A stretch of DNA of 23,385 nt from NCBI GenBank assembly GCA_029747585.1, contig JAPEVF010000703.1, positions 1-23,385 on the forward strand, in the 5' to 3' direction. The stretch is from Pleurotus djamor. Lineage: Eukaryota; Basidiomycota; Agaricomycetes; Agaricales; Pleurotaceae. Made by a program: the position numbers and the translations under genes. This document shows, piece after piece, positions 19,410 to 23,385 of the stretch. The notes under the pieces were generated by a model, which made no database searches, had not been told where the DNA came from, and saw nothing but the letters and a program-made list of their open reading frames with translations. The stretch's first letter is position 1, and every line of letters begins with the position of its first letter.

Positions 19410-21755
19410 ATGGCCTCCCATTCTGAAAGGACCCCGTCGCCCAACCCACCCGCAGTCAACGATCTCACCAGTACACCTGAAGCCCGACCTCAGGTCAACG
19501 CCGAAGCTACCACACGCACACCCGCCGTGCTCAAAGCCAACGGCACCAAAGCTTACTCCACAACTCAACCAACCGCATCATCGAACCAGGAAATCATGTC
19601 CGACGAAACGAAGGGCTACTGGATTGGACCGTGTCCCGTTTCAGAGTTCGGGGACTCCTTCCTTTCCACCGAGTCGCAATTAACTAGGCCGGACATTCCC
19701 AAAACCTTCTTTGCCGACAAGGACATCAAGAAAGAAGAAGATCTTTACTCGGCCTTCGTAAGTTTACGCCCGCTTTTGTCTCGCTCAAGTCACTGACGCA
19801 TCACTTACCCAGGATGAATTTGTCAATGAAAAGGGTGCTTGCCCAGAGTACGAACTACGCGACACGTCGCGTCACCATGACCCAAACTCCCGGCCTGGCT
19901 CCCGAGTAAAACCCGACAGCAACCTCTACGAGAAAGGCGTCGTCAAGCCTGGTTATGTCAACCACATGGATAAGGCCTCCCTTGTTGTCGAGTTCAAGTA
20001 CGGGAAAGACTTGGACATCCTGATCATGGACAGCCACTCAGATCGCGATGCGGCTGCGCCCTTTGAAGCCACTGCTGAAAAACGACTGAAAGCTCGAGGT
20101 CAACTTGTGACGTACCTCGTAGAGATGGCCGCTCGTCAACGCCGCACGCACATCTTCGTGGTGTTCGTATTCCATCCCTACGCTCGACTCATACGCTGGG
20201 ACCGCGCCGGTATCGTAGTCAGCGAAAAATTCGAATACGTGGAGGACTGTTCCGTATTGTCCGACTTCTTCTTCCGCTACAGTCAGCTCACCAAGGAGGC
20301 TCAAGGCTACGATAGAACCGCCAAGCTGGCGAGCAAGGATGAAACAACACACGCGCACAACTATCTCGCCGATTGGGCACCCGTCAAGGTGGAACGCGAG
20401 GTCTACAAGATCCAGGTTCCATTCAAGTCCCCCGATGGCACGACCACAATGCGGAGCTTCCTTGTCTGGGGTGCCCTTGCTGAAGCAGCTTCGCCTCTGG
20501 GTCGTGGAACGAAGGGATGGCCGGCATTGGAAGTCAAGAAGGGTAAACCAATCGACACCGTGCCCGTATTCCTGAAGGAGCAGTGGCGTGGCAAGGATGT
20601 TACGCCGGAGGTGGAGACGTTGAAGTTGTTGAACGACAAAGGGGTTGAATTCGTCCCTACTCTTGTTTGTGGGGGTGACATATCAGGCGACTTCCAGACC
20701 ACGGTAACCCACGAATACGCGGACAAATCTTGGAGGATGGTTTCCAATGACCCAAAGTTGGTGAAGAAGATCGAGACGCGGATCCATGTGAGGTTGGTGA
20801 CAAAAGAAGTTGGGAGACCCCTCGAAAACTTCGCGTCCTCCCGTGAGATGATGAAGGTCATATACGATGCTTTCAAAGGTATGGTGTCCCGCTTGCTCGC
20901 GGTCTTCTTTGATACTGATAACATGTCAGGTCACCAACAGGCTTACAATCTATGCAACCTTCTACACCGGGACGTCAGTGGAGGGAACATCTTGATCCTC
21001 GACAATGGGGATGGCTTGCTGAATGACTGGGACCTTGCCATTCGACTCGATGATTCAGGGCCGCCTCGTACTGGCGAGCGCACTGTGAGTTCTACGTTTC
21101 TCCCTCATTTGCAAACCGTTGTGCTGACTCTCCGCAGGGTACTTGGCCATTCATGTCTTACTCGCTCCTTTCCGACCAGGACAAGCTGCACACAGTTCGG
21201 GATGATCTTGAATCCTTCTTCTGGGTTGTCCTCTTCTACAGCCTCCATTACGTCCCACACGCACTAAGCTACCAGAAAAAGCTCGATGATAAGATCTATC
21301 AAGTCTTTCACCAATACGCCAAAGAAGATGGAATTGCCTATGGCGCAGGTGGCAAGGAGAAACTACTCAACGGCAGTATCCTCGAATTCAGGCAGAAGAG
21401 TCCCTACATCAAAGAACCATTCGAGTTCGCTCACTGCCTGCCGCTTACGAACTATCTTCGCAACGCGCGGAACCTTCTCGTCGATTGGGAAACAGAGACG
21501 CAGCACGCTTTCAGATCACCTCCAGATGCACAGCAAACTGCAATGTGGTACGCCGACCCACTGTTCAAGATGCACGACGACGCCAAGCACCTATTTGAGG
21601 ATGTGCTCTCTGAAGAAATTATTTGGCCGACAAACGATCAAGCCATCCTCCAACTCGCCACATCGAAGCCGGCTGGCTTCAAGATTTCCAATAAGCGCAA
21701 AGCGGTAGAGGCCCAACCTGGAAGCTCCAAAAAGCTCAAGAAAAGCGCGAATTGA
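19410..21755 (+). CDS. FunK1 fungal-type protein kinase (4 exons)
   Basis: Exons 19410-19757, 19813-20878, 20930-21084 and 21138-21755 join in phase to 728 residues. The family (PF17667) is expanded in mushrooms. The N-terminal half holds the FunK1 upstream region (WIGPCPVSEF, VVEFKYGKD, ARGQLVTYLVEM, RRTHIFVVFVF, ARLIRWDRAG). The kinase part follows: catalytic loop LHRDVSGGNILI (484-495) and DWDLA (504-508) in place of DFG, both typical of FunK1. TWPFMSYSLL and HTVRDDLESFFWVVLF mark the activation and following helix region. The C-terminus is lysine-rich (SSKKLKKSAN), perhaps a nuclear signal. Intron 2 is 51 nt with no stop, so its retention would add 17 residues. Substrates are unknown. Confidence 0.93.
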
Positions 21756-22035
21756 TGGAGATCCATATCTGGAAATGTCCCCCTTCGTACCTCATTACCA
21801 TTCCGTCATACATATTTATCTATCTCAAATCTCTATTATTTCGTCTTGTACTTCGTGAAGCCCCGTCGAAGACCTTTTGACGATGTAATTACTGGCATGA
21901 CGGACGCTGCTCGTATACCTCCCTACTCATCAAGTAGCTAGCCCTCTTTCATGCCAACTCCGTCGCCCCTATCCAAAGATAGAAGATGCACGCCCATGTG
22001 CCACCAACAAGCTAACTCGGCGGTAGGAGAGTTCA

Positions 22036-22110
22036 GGGACAAAGAAATCCGAACTTTGACTCGAATGTCTGTACTCACATGTGTCTATGTAACTTGGATT
22101 TCTTTGTCCC
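22036..22110. repeat. Perfect 15-bp inverted repeat inside the direct repeat
   Basis: GGGACAAAGAAATCC (22036-22050) and its complement GGATTTCTTTGTCCC (22096-22110) flank a 45-nt loop. The pair recurs in the other repeat copy at 22602-22676. In RNA it would form a stable hairpin near the element's 3' end. Confidence 0.8.
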
Positions 22111-22183
22111 AAGTTCAATAATATATCTGAAAGCGTAAGGTNGGGGGGGTGCCGCCTTTGGTCTGCTTTCTCTGCAAGGTGGG

Positions 22184-22206
22184 TCACGTGACATCTAATC
22201 ACGTGA
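22184..22206. promoter_or_regulatory. Paired palindromic E-box sites in the repeat
   Basis: TCACGTGA occurs at 22184-22191 and again at 22199-22206, 15 bp centre to centre, and likewise in the second repeat copy near 22749-22771. The CACGTG core is the binding site of fungal bHLH factors such as Cbf1 and Pho4. A regulatory role for the element is inferred only. Confidence 0.4.
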
Positions 22207-22570
22207 GGTTCAAGGAGGGGCAGAACAGGGGAGGAAAGGAGAGTTCTGAGCCCGTGCCTTGAAAGCTGAATGCAGAGCGAGAAAGCAAAGCCGGACCAAA
22301 GGGGACCGAGCGTGGCCAAGATGCTAGAATTCCGCTGGCTTGGAATCCCAGACCAACCAAACCACGCTAAGGGATGCGGAGGGTGGGTGAGAAAAAGTGG
22401 GGAGAGTTGGGATGGGTCTCTGAAAGAGTGAGGGAAAATCAACGAGACGCGACGCGTCTTCGGGGGCAATAGATGACTAATGAAGTCTCACGCACGGACC
22501 CACCGGCCGGACCGTTGAGCTTGTCCTTAGATACACCTGTCCACTCATGAGCTCGTGTGGGCGTATCACG

Positions 22571-22925
22571 CAACAAGCTAACTCGGCGGTAGGAGAGTTC
22601 AGGGACAAAGAAATCCGAACTTTGACTCGAATGTCTGTACTCACATGTGTCTATGTAACTTGGATTTCTTTGTCCCAAGTTCAATAATATATCTGAAAGC
22701 GTAAGGTGGGGGGGTGCCGCCTTTGGTCTGCTTTCTCTGCAAGGTGGGTCACGTGACATCTAATCACGTGAGGTTCAAGGAGGGGCAGAACAGGGGAGGA
22801 AAGGAGAGTTCTGAGCCCGTGCCTTGAAAGCTGAATGCAGAGCGAGAAAGCAAAGCCGGACCAAAGGGGACCGAGCGTGGCCAAGATGCTAGAATTCCAC
22901 TGGCTTGGAATCCCAGACCAACCAA
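22571..22925 (-). repeat. Direct repeat, inner copy (B1 candidate)
   Basis: This copy lies next to the recombinase gene. It differs from 22005-22360 by one base (22899) and the N-associated length difference. Its inner end (from 22892) forms an imperfect inverted repeat with 22947-22972, which the outer copy lacks. Confidence 0.9.
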
Positions 22926-22972
22926 CCCAGAGCCGAAGCTCACCACGGTTGGATTCCAAGACCAGGGAATTC
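22892..22972. repeat. Imperfect inverted repeat at the inner edge of B1
   Basis: GAATTCCACTGGCTTGGAAT and the following TCCCAGACCAACC pair with GGTTGGATTCCAAGACCAGG and GAATTC at 22947-22972, with a few gaps and mismatches. The right arm lies between B1 and the recombinase stop, so it is internal to the element. Confidence 0.6.
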
Positions 22973-23027
22973 AACCCCCCAACCAAAGCGAGGCAAGTGA
23001 TCATGTGTATTTGAATACGAGCTAAGA

Positions 23028-23385
23028 CTACAAGGTGACAGTACAAGGAACGGATTGAGAGATACGGAATTTCTCAAAGGCAGCTGCAACGAGCTTAATT
23101 CTATCTGGGTCATAAGTACGGCTAATAGAGTGGGGAAGAATTTCTTCAATGCGCCTCCAGTAGAGAAGGAAAGCAGAGGACTTCCATCGACCCACTGAGG
23201 CAACAACCTCTGGTGGAACTCCTGAGAGGAGAAGCTCAGTAGCACCCCCAATGCGGAAACTATGCCCCTTGACGTCAGATGTCAGTCCATGCGATGACCA
23301 GACACTTGTGCACCTCTCCAGGAAGGCTGTCTTGGACATAGCGCACCAGGAACCAGATGGTGAACGGTAGGAGAAGAGGTGTGAG
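23028..23385 (-). CDS. Tyrosine recombinase, C-terminal part (runs off right edge)
   Basis: The frame is open from the window edge to a TAG at 23028-23030, 118 codons. It contains GHSFRIGGATELLLSGVPPE and VVASVGRWKSSAFLLYWRRI. These are the C-terminal catalytic motifs of tyrosine recombinases: HxxR (HSFR), the Trp/His position (GRW) and the likely nucleophile Tyr in LLYWR. This wording is typical of recombinases in DIRS-order retrotransposons and Cryptons of fungi, which insert by strand exchange instead of a DDE integrase. Upstream residues (LFSYRSPSGSWCAMSKTAFL) also fit the family. The first catalytic Arg lies outside the window. The repeats downstream favour an Ngaro/PAT-like element. Confidence 0.85.
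   Translation of the reverse strand, partial: SHLFSYRSPSGSWCAMSKTAFLERCTSVWSSHGLTSDVKGHSFRIGGATELLLSGVPPEVVASVGRWKSSAFLLYWRRIEEILPHSISRTYDPDRIKLVAAAFEKFRISQSVPCTVTL

Larger units (their letters stand above)
22005..22360 (-). repeat. Direct repeat, outer copy (B2 candidate)
   Basis: The 356 bp match 22571-22925 at all positions except one substitution (22334) and the N at 22142, which is an extra base before seven G. On the minus strand it is the second repeat after the recombinase gene and would be the element's terminus. It contains two TCACGTGA sites and a perfect 15-bp inverted repeat. Confidence 0.9.
22005..23385 (-). mobile_element. 3' end of a tyrosine-recombinase retrotransposon (Ngaro/PAT-like), truncated by window
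   Basis: Reading the minus strand: recombinase C-terminus (to 23028), 102 bp, repeat B1 (22925-22571), a 210-bp unique spacer (22570-22361), repeat B2 (22360-22005), then host sequence. DIRS-order elements of the Ngaro and PAT types carry split direct repeats in the order A1-ORFs-B1-A2-B2, and Ngaro elements are known from basidiomycetes. The part seen fits B1-A2-B2 exactly. No target-site duplication is expected for a tyrosine recombinase, and none can be tested here. The near-perfect repeat identity implies recent activity. Reverse transcriptase and A1 would lie beyond 23385. A Crypton or another tyrosine-recombinase element beside a chance duplication is the alternative. Confidence 0.65.

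Noticed and set aside
21969..23046. Several minus-strand frames of 60-166 codons in the direct repeats
   Set aside because: The same sequence is read in both repeat copies, the frames cross repeat borders, and they show no domain. They are shadows of the repeat.
1..23385. tRNA, rRNA, CRISPR or bacterial operon features
   Set aside because: I looked for box A/B pairs, cloverleaf arms, rRNA blocks and regular short repeats on both strands and found none; introns and gene families are fungal.

Overview
The window is nuclear DNA of a filamentous basidiomycete, most likely an Agaricomycete. Genes are dense and cut by many 50-60 nt GT-AG introns. They include families typical of mushrooms: a FunK1 kinase, a DUF6699 protein, F-box proteins with long divergent C-termini, and a fungal APH-type kinase. 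There are no tRNA or rRNA genes and no prokaryotic signals. I built the exon models by hand, checking splice sites, phase and, where possible, comparison between paralogs.

Left part (1-5500). The left edge holds the N-terminus of a probable methyltransferase (minus). Next come two head-to-head genes for four-helix membrane proteins with proline-rich tails, A (454-2354, minus) and B (3895-5481, plus). A and B share intron positions and phases, including a predicted 4-nt microexon at the same place. The 1.5 kb between them holds a short membrane-protein-like relic.

Middle (5660-12200). An F-box family array lies on the minus strand: an intact gene (5661-7209), two broken copies (9338-9717 and 9850-10660) and an intact divergent member (10716-12194). 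A secreted cysteine-rich protein gene (7545-8846) is inserted in the array.

Housekeeping block (12550-16850). An eight-exon gene for the eEF1A chaperone PBDC1/Chp1 and a five-exon gene for a ZZZ3-type SANT protein (with a GC-AG intron) lie in tandem on the minus strand. A DUF6699 gene diverges from them on the plus strand.

Right part (17400-23385). It holds an APH-like kinase with an apparent small deletion behind the catalytic site, a frameshifted pseudogene (minus), and a four-exon FunK1 kinase. At the right edge is the 3' end of a tyrosine-recombinase element: the recombinase C-terminus is followed by two nearly identical 355-bp direct repeats flanking a 210-bp unique spacer. This is the B1-A2-B2 order expected of Ngaro/PAT-type split-direct-repeat retrotransposons and is the most notable structure in the window.

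Six N bases each sit directly left of a homopolymer run. In the three that can be tested, dropping the N restores the reading frame or the match to a second copy, so they look like assembly length ambiguities and not biology.
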